Source: Berberis thunbergii
Lineage: Eukaryota > Streptophyta > Magnoliopsida > Ranunculales > Berberidaceae
Assembly (NCBI GenBank): GCA_003290165.1
Contig: QNQO01000677.1
Span: 372,001 to 436,000, forward strand
Length of the DNA stretch: 64,000 nt
Direction of reading: 5' to 3'
Shown: one piece after another, positions 27,901 through 40,601 of the stretch
How the letters are laid out: every line of letters begins with the position of its first letter
Position numbering within the stretch: the first letter of the stretch is position 1
Notes under the pieces: model-generated
What the model saw: only the letters and a program-made list of their open reading frames with translations
Databases searched by the model: none
What the model was told of the DNA's origin: nothing
Position numbers and translations under genes: made by a program

Positions 27901-30900
27901 ATTCAGTTTTATGCATCAAAAGTCCTCCTAAACAACGCAACAATCTTTCACCATGTTTGCAAATTGCATTAAAATTATACCTTCGAGAAGTTCACCACAA
28001 TCAACAACTTTCACAGTGCAAGTAGGTTTCCCCTTGTCTGAACCTGCTTTTTCAATCTTCTTCAATGTTTCTTGACCTTGCATGAGCTTTCCAAACACAA
28101 CGTGTTTCCTATTGAAATCAAACATCCAACAATGGAGAATATCTAAATCACTACGAACAATCAAATAAATCTAGGTGCTCTAGAGCATCAATAAATACAT
28201 GATACAACCATTCTGCCATGAAAGTAAATGATATAGGAAGATAAACAAACCCATCGAGATGGTGTGCAGCCTTGAAGGTAATAAAGAACTGAGACCCATT
28301 GGTGCTAGGCCCAGAGTTTGCCATCGATAGAAGACCAGGCCCATCATGTGTTAGCTTGAAAGATTCATCTGGAACAATATTAAGGTTAACAATGATTAAA
28401 AATAAAGTAGATCTGAAAGATAAAATCATCAGCCTTCCAAAGTAATGCTAAACCAGAAAAAATATACAGTCGCCTTGCTAAGTAAGCAGGTATGTATGTA
28501 CATGCAGATCAGCATACCTAACCAACAAACACAAGTATGGCTATGAAGTATGTTTTACATAAAAAAGAGATTGATTCTACTACAATACACATGCACTTGC
28601 AAGGACAACGCGCATCAAATCATCTAATCAATGTGGAAAAATCTTTTTATATGTATATGTGTGCAAATAAATAAAGACATACTTGCCTACTTCAATGTGT
28701 TCCTTGCAGATTGCACACACACACGATCAATCAAGCATTTCCTACACCCATTTATTCCATTACAGTTTTGAGTCACACAGGACCTTCAAGCATAGTGGGT
28801 ATCCAACATAATGATTTAAGACTTGACACAAATTGTAACAAAACATATCCATTGGGAAAGAGCTCATGAGCACATCTGTATCATAATGTCTCATGTGCCC
28901 CTACCTATAAATACAGTGGAGATGTACTCAAATAAGATTTGAAACACGCAGGAACACACATCCAAAAATTAATAACTTAAGCGTCCATATGGCACACAAT
29001 TTATTAGGATTAAATTGTTCGGAAGCATGCTGCAGAAACTCTGCAATACATGCTTACACGACACAGGATGCATGTGAAAATTCATTCACCCATCAAAACC
29101 AAACCACATATTTGTAGTAAACAATAAGCGCAAATATAACTTATACCTGCAAACTTCCCACCATATACGCTCTCCCCACCGCTTCCTAGCAATTATGAAA
29201 GAAGAGAAGAGTTAGAAGTGTGTTATGATTGCTCAAAAATCAACCAATGCGCATTAACAACATAACAAAGAGAACTAGGATAATTAACTCAATAGGCTGA
29301 ACATAGCTAAAACACATAATATCCATCACTTTGCAACTATTTGGTCATGACTACAAGCCCAATTCATCTCTCCAAAATATAAAACTTGTATGTGGAGGAC
29401 AAATCCACAGGATTCCACATAGTGATGATCCACTGAAATTTCAGATGTTAATTGTATGTGATAAATTTCCTAGTAACATTAAAATATTTTATTTGAATTT
29501 AAAAGCATCCTCTTTTATCTCTTTTTAATAAGACAACAATGTACCACTACCCGTCAAAAGCCATCAACATAATTCCTTCCAATATTTGGCATTTGGCAAC
29601 TTTCACCTTCTTCATCAAAGAAAAGCTAAGACATCTCCAAAATCCAAATTGTTTGCCTAATGCATCTGTAAGGTTCATATGCCTGTCACTCAACAGTTCC
29701 AGGCATGAAAAACTTACTCAAATAAACCAGATGGGAGTTCATTCACTTATGAATAGCTATGTAACTCTAAATTGCTATGAGAACATTTATCTTAACGGAT
29801 AAAAAATATTCGCACGACAAGTCAACTTTTAAGGAATACATAAATCAACTACTACATTGCTCCAAATTATAAAATACCATTTATATAGTGGATGTCTTAA
29901 TTTCACACTTTCAAGCGAAAGCAAGGGCATTGAATAATCATACACTACATAAGATTTAAAGTGTCTAACAAGAATGGCTCTTTCATGACGTAACATTTTA
30001 GTCTTTAACGGGAGATTATCATGTAGACCAATCTGTGATGCATATTTTACTTGCACGATAATAATTGTGACAACTGACAACTGATATCAGTAAATGAAAA
30101 AGTAACTAATATTGATCATCTAAACCATAACTATGATAGAATGCTAATTTCATAAAGGCAACTGAAATGAACGGTTATGTTATACATACCATCACGTCTA
30201 GAAAAATCGCCACCCTGCATTATGAACAACGATAGTTAGTCCAATTAAAACATCGAATATAAGTTTCCACAAAACTGGCTTGGGCAGTCCTAAGCTCAGA
30301 AAATTATGAGGATGGACAACTTATAAGTACAACCTTAAAAATCTACATCACAAGAAAAGCAGTCGTGACCATCAGCCCTGTATCCTACAGCATAAACAAG
30401 GGTAACCGGCTAAAGGACAATGGCCATCATTTCTAACTTAGGTTAACCAGAAAATAAAAAAAAAAAGACTATGAATGACAACTGATTCTCTGGAATTGGA
30501 AATGAATAATATAATCAAACGGGTTGAGTGCTTACCTGGGCCATGAAACCTTTTATAATTCGATGGAAGATAGATCCTTTGTAATGTAAAGGCTTTCCTG
30601 TTGTACTCCCAATTCCCTTCTCGCCTGCAAAAACATAAACTTAATTAACAAAGAAAATTGCAACAATCAATCTTGCCAGTGTTACCCAGAACTTGGAACA
30701 AAAAAATTCCTTATGATTGTTGAGTAGCAAGAAATTCATGGGTGAATAGGAGAAAAATAAGTGAAATGGCAGGAGTATTAGCATGAACCTCAACTTGTTA
30801 TTCGAGTAGCAATCTTAACCAGTCAGGGTTTCAGCAAGTGCATAGTGCTTTGATAAATATTTAAAAAATTTGCATTTCTCGAATAGCAACTACTTATCAT

Positions 30901-31355
30901 TGCAAAAGATCCCTACATTGGCTATAATCCAATTTTTATTTGTCCAAGAAGGGGTGGAGAGAAAATGTATGATGGATTTATGCCCCAGACGAGAATTTTA
31001 AATCGCTAACGAACCAAAAAGTTGAAACTATGGAGAGAGCCTTTCTTTTTTTTTCCAAAATAATAAAGTAAGCATTATGACTGAAACATCACAGTGCACC
31101 TCTACAAGGAAATGTAATGTATAGAACATAGTGTATTACCTGTACATAGTGCTCGAAAGTTCTCTGCAGTCTTGGGAGTAGCATCATAGAAAAGCTGTGA
31201 CAGCAGCTCAAAAGTAAGTAACTATATATTTTGCAAATATTTTTACAATAAAAAAATCAAGAGACTTATAAATGTACCTCAAATAGCAATCGCTCATCCG
31301 GCTCCCTGTCAATAGACACATCCAAGAAGACCAAAGGATTCTTCCTTCTCGCCAT
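24918..31355 (-). CDS. CYP95: SR-rich cyclophilin, CYP95/CYP63-like peptidyl-prolyl isomerase (13 coding exons)
   Basis: Nuclear multidomain cyclophilin: an N-terminal peptidyl-prolyl cis-trans isomerase followed by a long Arg/Ser domain, the type that associates with SR splicing factors. Coding exons: 31355-31278, 31194-31140, 30624-30536, 30214-30190, 29185-29147, 28368-28251, 28108-27981, 27887-27521, 26846-26737, 26655-26451, 26366-25578, 25497-25423, 25239-24918. They total 2400 nt (799 aa), all phases consistent. Residues 1-177 are the isomerase: [11 protein letters not shown] (catalytic Arg), [20 protein letters not shown]. Exon 8 is Lys/Arg-rich blocks plus [19 protein letters not shown]. 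Exon 11 has dozens of RSISRSP-type repeats. The size is nearer Arabidopsis CYP95 than CYP63. Exon 10 has a tandem NAGNAG acceptor. No lesions seen; the exact orthologue is inferred. Confidence 0.92.
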
Positions 31356-32104
31356 TCTCAAATCCTCCCGATTAATTATCAAATGGGCATCACTTCAAAC
31401 TTGACAGCAACAGCAACAGCAACAAGCTACTTCAAACTCTAATACACCTATATTCCAAAACCCATAATTAAAACAATAAACACGATGCGAACAAACTGAA
31501 ATAAGTAGATCTGCTTCAACTTCCCCAATCCATCCAAATCAAAACCAACCGATTGTTACCCTTTGGCTTTAGATCTAAAATCCCTCCTTTAAAACCCATC
31601 CACAGACCAAACCAAGTGGCATTCCAAACAACCCAAATCAGTAATTTAACAGCACAAATTGCACAAAATTCGTCCAAACCATCAGATAGTTTCACAAACA
31701 AAAATCCAAACTAAAACTCCCACCATCAGAACTCAAAATTACAAATTTACAGTAAAAAATTCATGAAGAGAACAATAAATAATAATAATAACTAAACCCT
31801 GATGTTTGTTCAGACTATTCAAACCCTAATTGCTAAACTATAAATTACAAGTCACGGAAGTCTTCAATCGATAATCTAACAAATGGGTGTTTCATTTTGG
31901 AGCATTCATTCAATCAAGAACTTACGAACCAAAACATGAAGAGAACCGGATCAGAAAACTCCCTCGGGAAGTAGAGATTACGGGGATTTCAAGAATAACG
32001 AGAGGTTATCGCTTCGATGTAATGGAAATAAAGCAAAAATGGAGTGTAAATGATGAAAGGTTCGTAGAGAGAAAGTGATGAATAAGAAACCCTAGTTTGT
32101 TTAC

Positions 32105-32187
32105 CTGAGAGAGATACGCAGCAGCTCTGCTCCACAAAAAATGATGAGAAGAGTTTTTCTCACAAGTCCGTGCGGAGAAATATAAAA
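32105..32187 (-). promoter_or_regulatory. Probable 5' UTR exon and TATA box of the SR-cyclophilin
   Basis: On the minus strand a TATA-like TTTATATTT lies at 32179-32187, so transcription should start near 32150-32155. The leader ends at 32105 in CTCTCAG followed by a GTAAAC donor. A likely acceptor lies just upstream of the ATG near 31370, implying a 5' UTR intron of about 730 bp. AAACCCTAA (telo-box) motifs occur within that intron near 31822. Inferred from consensus only. Confidence 0.5.
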
Positions 32188-33770
32188 CCTAGAAATCTCC
32201 ACTTAAACCTGGGCTTTGGACCTTTTTACTGCCCAGTATTGTCAATGTATACCGGGTCCGACCCGAACCCTATTGTGTAGATCCCATTTGATATAGAGTG
32301 AACCTTTGGGAAAATATTTTTTAGTCGGCTGTGGATTTGCAAATCGTCACAATTTTTTAGCTTTATTTTCAGGTGTTCGATATCATTTTCAATATTTTGC
32401 CGGTTAAGGTTGTGACACCTGAAAATTATGCTGAAGTTTTTCAAACTCAAAATCAACAACGAGAGAAGGTCAGTGAATTGAGAATAACTATAGCTTCAGA
32501 TGTGTGGGGAGATGTTGCAAGTGTCGGGAGTAAGTGATGAGCAACGAAGTGGATGATTTTTTTGCTAGCTTATCTATCTCTTTTTTATTAGAGAGTTATT
32601 TGCTTTGTTTTTCTTTTTAAAAGGAAAAAGAAAATAGTTATTTGCATTACTTTTGGACCATCTTCAATGTATTTGAATATTTTTTCTGTTTACTTTAAAA
32701 TAAAATTCTCATAGCATACCAAATGTTTGTTTAACTAATGTTTTGAATGATGTTCTATGTATTGTGTGAGCATGGGGAATAACATAAGTGGTGTTTTTTC
32801 ATCGATCCCTATGAATAATAAGATAAAATATTCATAAGAATCTATAGAAAGTCATAAAAATCCATAATAATTCTTTAAAAACCATAAAAAATCATGTGGA
32901 TTGTGTACAATCCATTAAAATCCTTTGAAATCATTTAAAATCGATGAGATTTAAAATCTTTTACCAATCCATTAAAATCCTTAATTGAATACACCCCCTC
33001 TATATATAATCCAATTAGTCAAAGTGGCACGCAACTAGCTCGTTAACATTGTTTGTGGAGAATAGTCCTTTTCATGAAATCTCTAGTGGAGTTATGGTTG
33101 GTGGATCTATGTACATTGATTAATAAATGCGGTGTGTTCTCATCCAACGAGTTTTTAGAAATGGACAACTGTGACCCTTGATGAAGGAAACCAATGTTCA
33201 TTGATTGTGCATGTAGATATGAATTGTTGGGTGACTTTTTTTTATCGGCAAAAGTGAATTTATATCAAGATTTTAAAGTTGGAATGGAGGGGCCTTGGTT
33301 GAGAACATTTTGAGAATGTTGGCTAGGACAACTGGGAGGTAGGTTTGATTGGAATTAAGACATAAAAAAGGTCAGATGACTCGAACATACAAAAGAAGCA
33401 TATCCGAATTAAATTACTATATGCAAATCTGAATCCCATTCAATTTTACAATTTCATGCCATATTCGGATTCGACTATAAAATAGATTAATAGATATGAA
33501 TTTCTTTATTCCGATCAAATTCACTTGTCTTAGGCGCGTAAGGAATACTTCATTCCACATGGTACAATAATGTATGCTTCGAGCCCAAGGTCCGCACAAC
33601 TTTTAAACGCGTTATACCAAAGAGATCTAAAGTCGCACATAAGTAGCACATCCCCTTTCTCTCTCACTTTGGGACATTGATGGATCTAAAGTATTGTTTA
33701 AAAATTAGTAGAATTATTGTACAAAAAATTTATATTGAAGTATTTGTTTCCTTTTATTTGAAGGTTTATC
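32188..33770. other. Intergenic region with one orphan exon-like segment
   Basis: Mostly AT-rich. About 32800-32998 repeats CATTAAAATCC-like words and ends AATTGAATACACCCCC, resembling one end of a Tourist-type MITE; the partner end was not found. An open segment with splice signals lies at 32373-32529 and is listed separately. Confidence 0.4.
32373..32529 (+). other. Orphan exon-like ORF segment
   Basis: A TTTATTTTCAG acceptor precedes 157 nt open in one frame and reading naturally as protein (KVVTPENYAEVFQTQNQQ, then REKVSELRITIAS), ending at a GTAAGT donor. No partner exons or family are recognised. It may be a captured or relic exon, or chance. Confidence 0.3.
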
Positions 33771-36012
33771 ATGTCTTCTGTTGGTGGCGATGATGGAAGT
33801 GATAGAGGTAGATGACGACCTATGACAATGTTTGCTCGAAAACAGATAGCAGAAAATGGCAAAGAACTAGTAGAATAACGAAAAAAATTAAGAAGGGACA
33901 AATAAGTAAATAAGAAGATAAGAGAGCAGCAAATGAGGATTCAAATAGATCCTCAAGAAGCATATAGACAAGTAGTTATATGGCAATGTTAAGCTCAATC
34001 AGAAGGGCAAGGAGATTCGAGTGGTGCAGGTCTTGGACATGAAGATGATGAGTTAGAGGAGGAAGCAGGGGAGAAGGGGAAAGAAAAATAAGATGCTAGA
34101 CGAGATTTTTATCTCGGTGGCCTTTGGATTGTTCCACATTAGTCGATTACCGTGACCATATTTCTCATGCCATTTGGGATGGTGAGCCGGTAAGTTAATA
34201 TTTTTAGTTGATTAAATTATATAAGCGTGTTATTTATATATTTTGGACATTGAATTACTTAATGTATATGTTTCTTGTATTTATGAATGAAACGCATTGC
34301 AGTGTCGGCATCAATATAGGAACTTTATACATTGAGATTTGAAACAAAAACTGAAAGATGTAAAGAGAATGATCTACAATAATAGTTTGTATCCCTTGAT
34401 TAAATATCGTAAGGTACATCCTAATAATGTGACCATTTTTGCTTTCATGGAGCGTTGGCAACCTGAGACCAACATTTTTCACCTACCTTTTTGGAGAGAT
34501 GAGCATCACCCCGGACGATGTCTACCATATAACTAATTTGTCGATTCTTGGTAAGTCGGTTAGAACAACGATGAAAATGACGGTAGATGAATGTGTTACA
34601 TTATTGGCGGATGGTTTGGAAATTGAAAGTAAAGAAACAAAGAAGCATGGAAAATATGTGGAAATGAAGTTTATTCAGGACCACTGTTGTAGGCGGACTA
34701 TAGACAATGATTCTCTTGAAAGAAAACAACAAGTGTGTAGGGGTTACTTGTTGTTTCTTCTGGGTATGACTCTATTTGCTGATAAATGTGGAACAAATGT
34801 TTATATTGAATATTTGAAGATTCTGATGGAGGTGGATGATGTTAGAAAGTATGCATGGGGTGTAACAGGTTTAGTAGTCTTGTTTCGTCAGTTGGGCGGT
34901 GCTAGCAGAGCGGGAACGAGGCAAATTGCTGGATATTTGCCTCTTTTGGAAGTATGTTTAAAAAAAATTAATTACCTTCATAATATATAAGAATTTCATA
35001 ATATTTGTTTATGTTGTTTTCGTTTATAGGCATGGATATATGATCACTTTAAACTCTGGGGTAATGCAAAATTGACGTGGGATGCTAGACATAGCTAAGT
35101 GGGAACCAAGTTACAGGGGTTTTGGACAAACAAATCATCACTCTTAGGGAGCATCTCGATGACATGTCTCCTGAAGAGGTAAAAATGCATCTTTAAGTTC
35201 AATAAAAATTTTGTATGTGTCATATATTAATAAGTTTTAATTATTATAATTCACAAGTACTTTGGGACTCTCGTGTGGAGTCCAGGAGAAACACTCCTCT
35301 TCATGGCATCATATGGTTCACAAGATGTTTATTATGCCTTGAAATATAAGAACACTATCACTCTGATAGAGTTATGAGACAAATGAGAAATGTACAAGTC
35401 ATCCCAGTTCAACCAATCCAAGCCAAAAGGAAGAATAAAGTTCGATCTGGCAAACACTATTACGTCCAATATGAGGTGTTGGCTTTGTTCGCTCAAAGGT
35501 GGCATTATAATGTCGTGCCAACTAACCAACAAAGTGCCCCCATGAAGCTTCCATGAGACTGTGCGACGAATTACTTGGACTGGCTTCACCGCATTAGCCA
35601 TCCCATCCTTCAACCACCGAACAAAAGGAGAAGTTATCCCCTAAGAATACATTTTTTTTCCAAATAAGAGGATAAGTACAAACATTTTACACTTATGTAA
35701 TTTCAAAATTTTACATGGTTTGCACCAACATCTAATATTTACCTACAGGAGATTGTCATTGCTCATGCTCGTGACTTGATCAATGCCTCTATTGAAGAAA
35801 AGGGGAACATCGACAATGTTATTTTGCTCGTCCGGCAAAATAAAATACGGAATTTACTAGATGAAATGTCTACTCCCATTACCTTGGAACAAGAGGAGGA
35901 AGAGTCTAACGTACACCCTAGTATTGACAGTGGTGAAATTGGTGGTGGAGGAAGTGAGCGTCGAGACATGAACAAAGATTTTATGTTCGGAGCAACAAAC
36001 ATAGTGTCTTAA
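33771..36012 (+). pseudogene. Plant mobile domain (PMD, MAIN-like) pseudogene
   Basis: Pieces of a plant mobile domain protein (PF10536 type, found in MAIN-like proteins and in Mutator elements). Recognisable blocks: ERWQPETNIFHLPF (about 34450), then a one-base shift, GEMSITPDDVYHI, RGYLLFLLGMTLFADK, YAWGVTGLVVLFRQLG and GASRAGTRQIAGYLPLLE up to a donor near 34950. After it comes AWIYDHFKLWG near 35030 and LVWSPGETLLFMASYG near 35272. A final acidic segment ends at 36012. Stops interrupt the first exon (MSSVGGDDGSDRGR, then TGA) and several later parts. PMD domains derive from transposons; whether this copy was ever a host gene cannot be told. Confidence 0.72.
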
Positions 36013-38098
36013 TTTTGTAAACTTTGGAAAAAAATTCTTTTGTTTTGTTCATAGTGTCTTCATAGTGGAAGAATTTTGTAAACATGTTCTATATTTTTAC
36101 AAAGCTTGTTACTTATGCTCTATTCAAAGCTTGTTACTTATGTATTTGAGTTTATAAGTAGGGTGAGCTTTAACTTATGTTCTATTCAAAGTTTGTTACT
36201 TATGTTCTATTTTTGTCTTCTATAAGCCCAAAAACCATAACTTTCTTCCTCTATTTTTTAATAGACTGCATAATTATGGCAAATCACATTATCAAGTTGA
36301 GAAAGAAAACACATGCAAGTTGCATTGGTTGTGGGGCTTATTCAATATGGGACTGCTACACCAATAACTCAATAACATCAATTATATATACAATAACATG
36401 GCAGTGGAGATGATCAAGTGATAAAAGAAAACCATCTTTCAACATTACCACTCCAGCAGCATAAAAAATTGTTTGGATTCAATGAGTTGCAGAAAATAAA
36501 AATGCAGGTTAAAGTTCTATTCGCTGTGGGCAAAGCGGGTTAGGTGAGATACCCCGCATTTCATGCTGCGAACAGAAAAATTTTGGTTAATGTTTGAGTT
36601 TGCTCGCCTGTTGGTTAATCATTTTGACAAACAAAAACAATATTTTCTCCTTGATCATAATTGACTAGTTCCTTATCAAGCAGTTTATCAATTTAAATGG
36701 CATTTTCTCCATCTAATCCACTCAGTCACCCTAATTTTAGCTTTCACAATACATCAAAACACAAACATCTACAGAAAAAAAAAAAAATTCAGGTTTTTAC
36801 GTGTTGTTCATGTCAACAGGATCATAACACTATTGTTGATGGGCTCACAGTGCTGCAACAACACATTGCAACTTTAGGTGGTGATGTTAGTAAGCTATAA
36901 CCTCTTCTAATGAACAACTAAGAAATTGGTTCAAAAAGATGTGATGGTTTGAAAGAAAAAATTGCGGGTTTTAGTTCATGTCAACAGGATCAAAACACTA
37001 TTGTTGATGGGCTCACAGTGTTGCAACAACACATTGCAACTTTAGGTGGTGATGTTAGTAAGCTATAACCTCTTCTAATGAACAACTAAGAAATTGGTTC
37101 AAAAAGATGTGATGGTTTGAAAGAAAAAAATTGTGGGTTTTAGTTATGTTCACAGTGCATAATGCGAGTTATCTCAAGATTCCCGCATTGGTCACCGTAA
37201 AATGCAGGGAGTTCTAGATACCCCGCATTGCACACTGCGAACATGAAATTTTTGGAAATTTTTGATTAAATTAGTCTTTGCATATAGTTAACTGCTAGAG
37301 CTTTGGAGTCATCCAACTTAGTCTAGAGACGATTCTTCTAACTTTTTGGACAAGTTTTTCAAAGTATATGATCTGGCCATCTGGGTGACAAGTCCCAAGC
37401 ATTAGCCATTTAGTCCCTTGGTGAATGGTAGGTTTTTGCAGATTGCCACAACCTGTAGACCATTCTCATCCTTAAGAACCTCCAAACCACTTACAACAGT
37501 AAAATCTCATAACCAAGGTAAAGACATCTTTTTATACTGATTTTAAGCATGATAATATAAAACATAATTAATTGACCAACATAACATTCATCCGTGAAAA
37601 AAGGTGACAAAGGACAACATTTGAAGAATAAATTTACTAACATTTCATTCATAAATGAATTTTTTTTTGTTCGCAGCTTGCAATGCAGGGAATTTCAGAT
37701 ACCCCGCATTGTACACTGTGAATAGGAAAAAAAATTTATGTTCGCAGTTTGCAATGCGAGTATCTGAAATTCCCCACAGTGCAAGCTATGAACATGAATT
37801 TTTCAATAAATTTTGTTTATGTTCATGGTGAACAATGCAAGAATCTTGAAATAACCCACATTGTGCACTGTGGACAGAACTAAAACCTGCAAAAAAAAAA
37901 AATTGAAACTGGGAAAAATTTTAATTTTTGAATTTTTTTAAACTTAGTTTTATGAATTTTTGAACTAAACTCGAAGCATACAAGTATTTTGAACTAATCT
38001 TTTATGTGAATTCCATACAAGTCACATCGTCACATTAAATTAGATTTTTCAAAATTTTATCTAAAATTTATTCTGATATTATTTTCTAATTTCACTTA
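36013..38098. repeat. Palindromic repeat cluster and 168-bp tandem duplication
   Basis: No supported gene. A recurrent unit with the core GATACCCCGCATTGCACACTG and its complement occurs near 36540, 37210, 37690, 37750 and 37830. Adjacent units in opposite orientation make imperfect palindromes of about 50-60 bp (for example around 37670-37790). A 168-bp tandem duplication lies at 36807-36974 and 36975-37144, with few differences between copies. TTA at 38096-38098 is the left TSD of the following element. Confidence 0.65.
36807..37144. repeat. 168-bp direct tandem duplication
   Basis: Two adjacent units beginning TTCATGTCAACAGGATCA and nearly identical throughout. Each contains the in-frame stretch VDGLTVLQQHIATLGGDVSK followed shortly by a stop. 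Its protein relevance is unknown. Confidence 0.85.
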
Positions 38099-38673
38099 GG
38101 GTGTGTTTGGTTGCACCCATTCCATGGGAATAGGAATCATATTCCCACTTGAAATAGCATTTTGGGTGTTTGTTTGAGATTTTATTGGTGGGTGAGGGAT
38201 GCCAGCACGTGCCATAGATTACCACCAATGGTGGGAATCAGACGCCTTGGTTCTGCGAGGAAAATAATTCACGGTCTCTTTTATTTTCCGCTCTTTGTTG
38301 CCAAACCAAACCCAGACCTCTCTCACCTTTCTCCATTTGAAGCTATCTCTGTTTTTTCTCTCTCCATCCTCAGATCCCCCTTTCGAAGATCCATTCGAAG
38401 CTCCCTCCATGCCCATATCTGCATTCGAAGCTCTCCATATCCTCAGATCTCCACTTGAAGCTCCATTGGAAGCCCTCTCCATCCTCGGATCTCCGTTCGA
38501 AACTTGCAGTTGCTTCTTTGGTCTTCAGAAGATGTGACCCAACTTACTCCAAGCTTCTCATCAGAAGAGCCATCTCTGTAAGAGAACAAAACAACTAAAA
38601 CACTCCTTTGTGTTATTTGCTCTCCCTTTCTTCAGATTTTGACATTTTTGGACTTAATGTTTTGGTGGTGTAG

Positions 38674-39366
38674 GTGTTTGGGTTTGCTGATAAGTACAGA
38701 GGAGTTTATAGTAATGGCTTGAAGCCCTATGTATGCCCATTCTACTATTCTTACTCTGGTTATCAAGTAAGCAAAATTTACTTATTTTAGAACTTAATTT
38801 TTTGGTTCAGTTTCAGGGTGGATTTCTAATGGGTTTCAATTTGTTGTTCTAATTGAAGGATGAGTTGTTGTGGGGTGCTGCTTGGCTTCACAGAGCAACC
38901 AAAAACCCAACTTATCTCAACTACATTCAAGTTAATGGCCAGACCCTTGTGCTGATGAGTCTGACAATACATTTGGTTGGGATAACAAACATGTTGGTGC
39001 AATGATTCTCCTCTCCAAGGTTTCTATTTTTTTTTCTCTTTCACCACATTTTTTGGTTCCCTCTCCATGTTTAGAGAAATGGGTTTACCATGGATTTAGA
39101 TTTTTGTTCACTAGGAGACCTATACTGACAAATGGGTTCTTGAGCTTTTTGTTAATTTGTCAAAATTCCCATTTGTTGTTGAGTAATCTAATATGGGTTT
39201 TTTTTTAAATTAATCTTGGCTAGCAAAATGGGTTTTTGAAACTGATGAAATTGTTTCAGGCATTTCTTGTTCAAAAGGTGCAATCTCTCCATGACTACAA
39301 GGGACATGCAGACAACTTTATTTGTTCTTTGATTCCAGGAACATCTTCTTCTCAAACCCAGGACTG
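38674..39366 (+). pseudogene. Captured GH9 endo-1,4-beta-glucanase exons
   Basis: Three consecutive exons of a glycoside hydrolase family 9 endoglucanase (plant cellulase) with introns retained. Exon a, 38674-38766: [20 protein letters not shown] and YSYSGYQ. Exon b, 38859-39019: [20 protein letters not shown], then a frameshift after NGQTL; the other frame continues with [17 protein letters not shown]. Exon c, 39260-39366: AFLVQKVQSLHDYKGHADNF and ICSLIPGTSSSQTQ, then TGA. Only the middle of the catalytic domain is present; the signal peptide, the N-terminal catalytic Asp region and the C-terminal His and Asp/Glu motifs are absent. Retained introns mean the capture was at DNA level, not by reverse transcription. 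It lies inside the Harbinger-like element. Confidence 0.88.
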
Positions 39367-40329
39367 AGTGCCCAATTGATGCTCAAGTGTAAGTGTTATA
39401 AATGAAGATTATTAAAGGAACTAGTATATATCTAGTGTATGTGGTGGTTGGAGTGCACAAGTGTGATGTATTTTCAAATGTTTTGCAAGAAATGAGTAGT
39501 AGTAGTAGTAGTAGGTTCTGTTGTTCTGGTTCAAGGGGTCCTCTTCTTCACGTATAATATGCATCAGATGCCAATGGATTTCATTTGCTGCATTAAACTC
39601 ATTTCCGATCACTTTCACACCACATTTAACTGTCTTACAAGTTATGGGTATTTTGTACAACAACAAATGGGTTGTTCTTGAAATTTCATAATTCCAGACA
39701 AATATATAGATAGACATTTAGCCGTAATATTTGAGACAAGCATTTCCACATACTCCCTTACCTTTTCACTTGCACTGAGAATGTCGAATTCTCCCATAAG
39801 TGAACTAAGAACTGCTGAAATACAATAATAGTCTCCATTTTCTAGTATATTTTCTCTCTTGCTAAAAATTTCTCTCTGATGGATTTCACGTTGATTACTA
39901 CATCATCACTTGTTAGTCTGCTCTGTAGTACATTAGTGAATATTCCTTTTTGGCAGGGTAGAAACATTGTTGCTTATTCGCTATTGTTTCTAGGATGAAA
40001 TTATTTGTAGCTAGTGCTCTTAGTAGTTTTGAATATGTCTGGCTTTGGTTTTAGGATGAAATTAATTGTAGCTATTGCTCCTTTTTGTAATTCTGAATAT
40101 GTCTGGCCATTTCCCCTGCATGACTTTCTCAAGAAAACAACAATGTTAGTGCACTAGTCCCATATTCATCATTAAAAATGAAAAACATGCTGCTATATAT
40201 GCCCCTATATATGCAGTACAAGGGATCTTCTTGGTTCATATATTTCTATGCACACACACACAACCCCAGACAAGTATTTTACATTTTCTCTTTATTTGAT
40301 CATTTTCATTGTCCCACAACCCCTCCCAG

Positions 40330-40601
40330 ATGATGATGATATTGTTGTATTTGACATTTCTCACCTTGGGCAGGTCAACATGCTTGCCACTGCAGAATGT
40401 CGATCCAAGAGTGTTCATGATCTCGCCTCTCCTACTAGTAGTCATCAGGAGGAAGAGTATGATAGTTCAGATGAAGATAATAAAGACCATCACTTGTGGA
40501 AGAGCAAAGGAAGTTTGGTGCAAAAGATACTTTCAAAATACCAGATGAAGTTGACATTGCAACTCTCACTTAGGTTGGCAACATCTGTCCATTCCAGCTA
40601 G
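40330..40601 (+). other. Unassigned exon-like segment inside the Harbinger-like element
   Basis: After a CCTCCCAG acceptor an open frame reads [18 protein letters not shown], then an acidic Ser-rich stretch ([20 protein letters not shown]) and [12 protein letters not shown], to a stop at 40599-40601. It reads like real coding sequence from a host gene, but no family is recognised. It is possibly a second captured exon. Confidence 0.4.
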
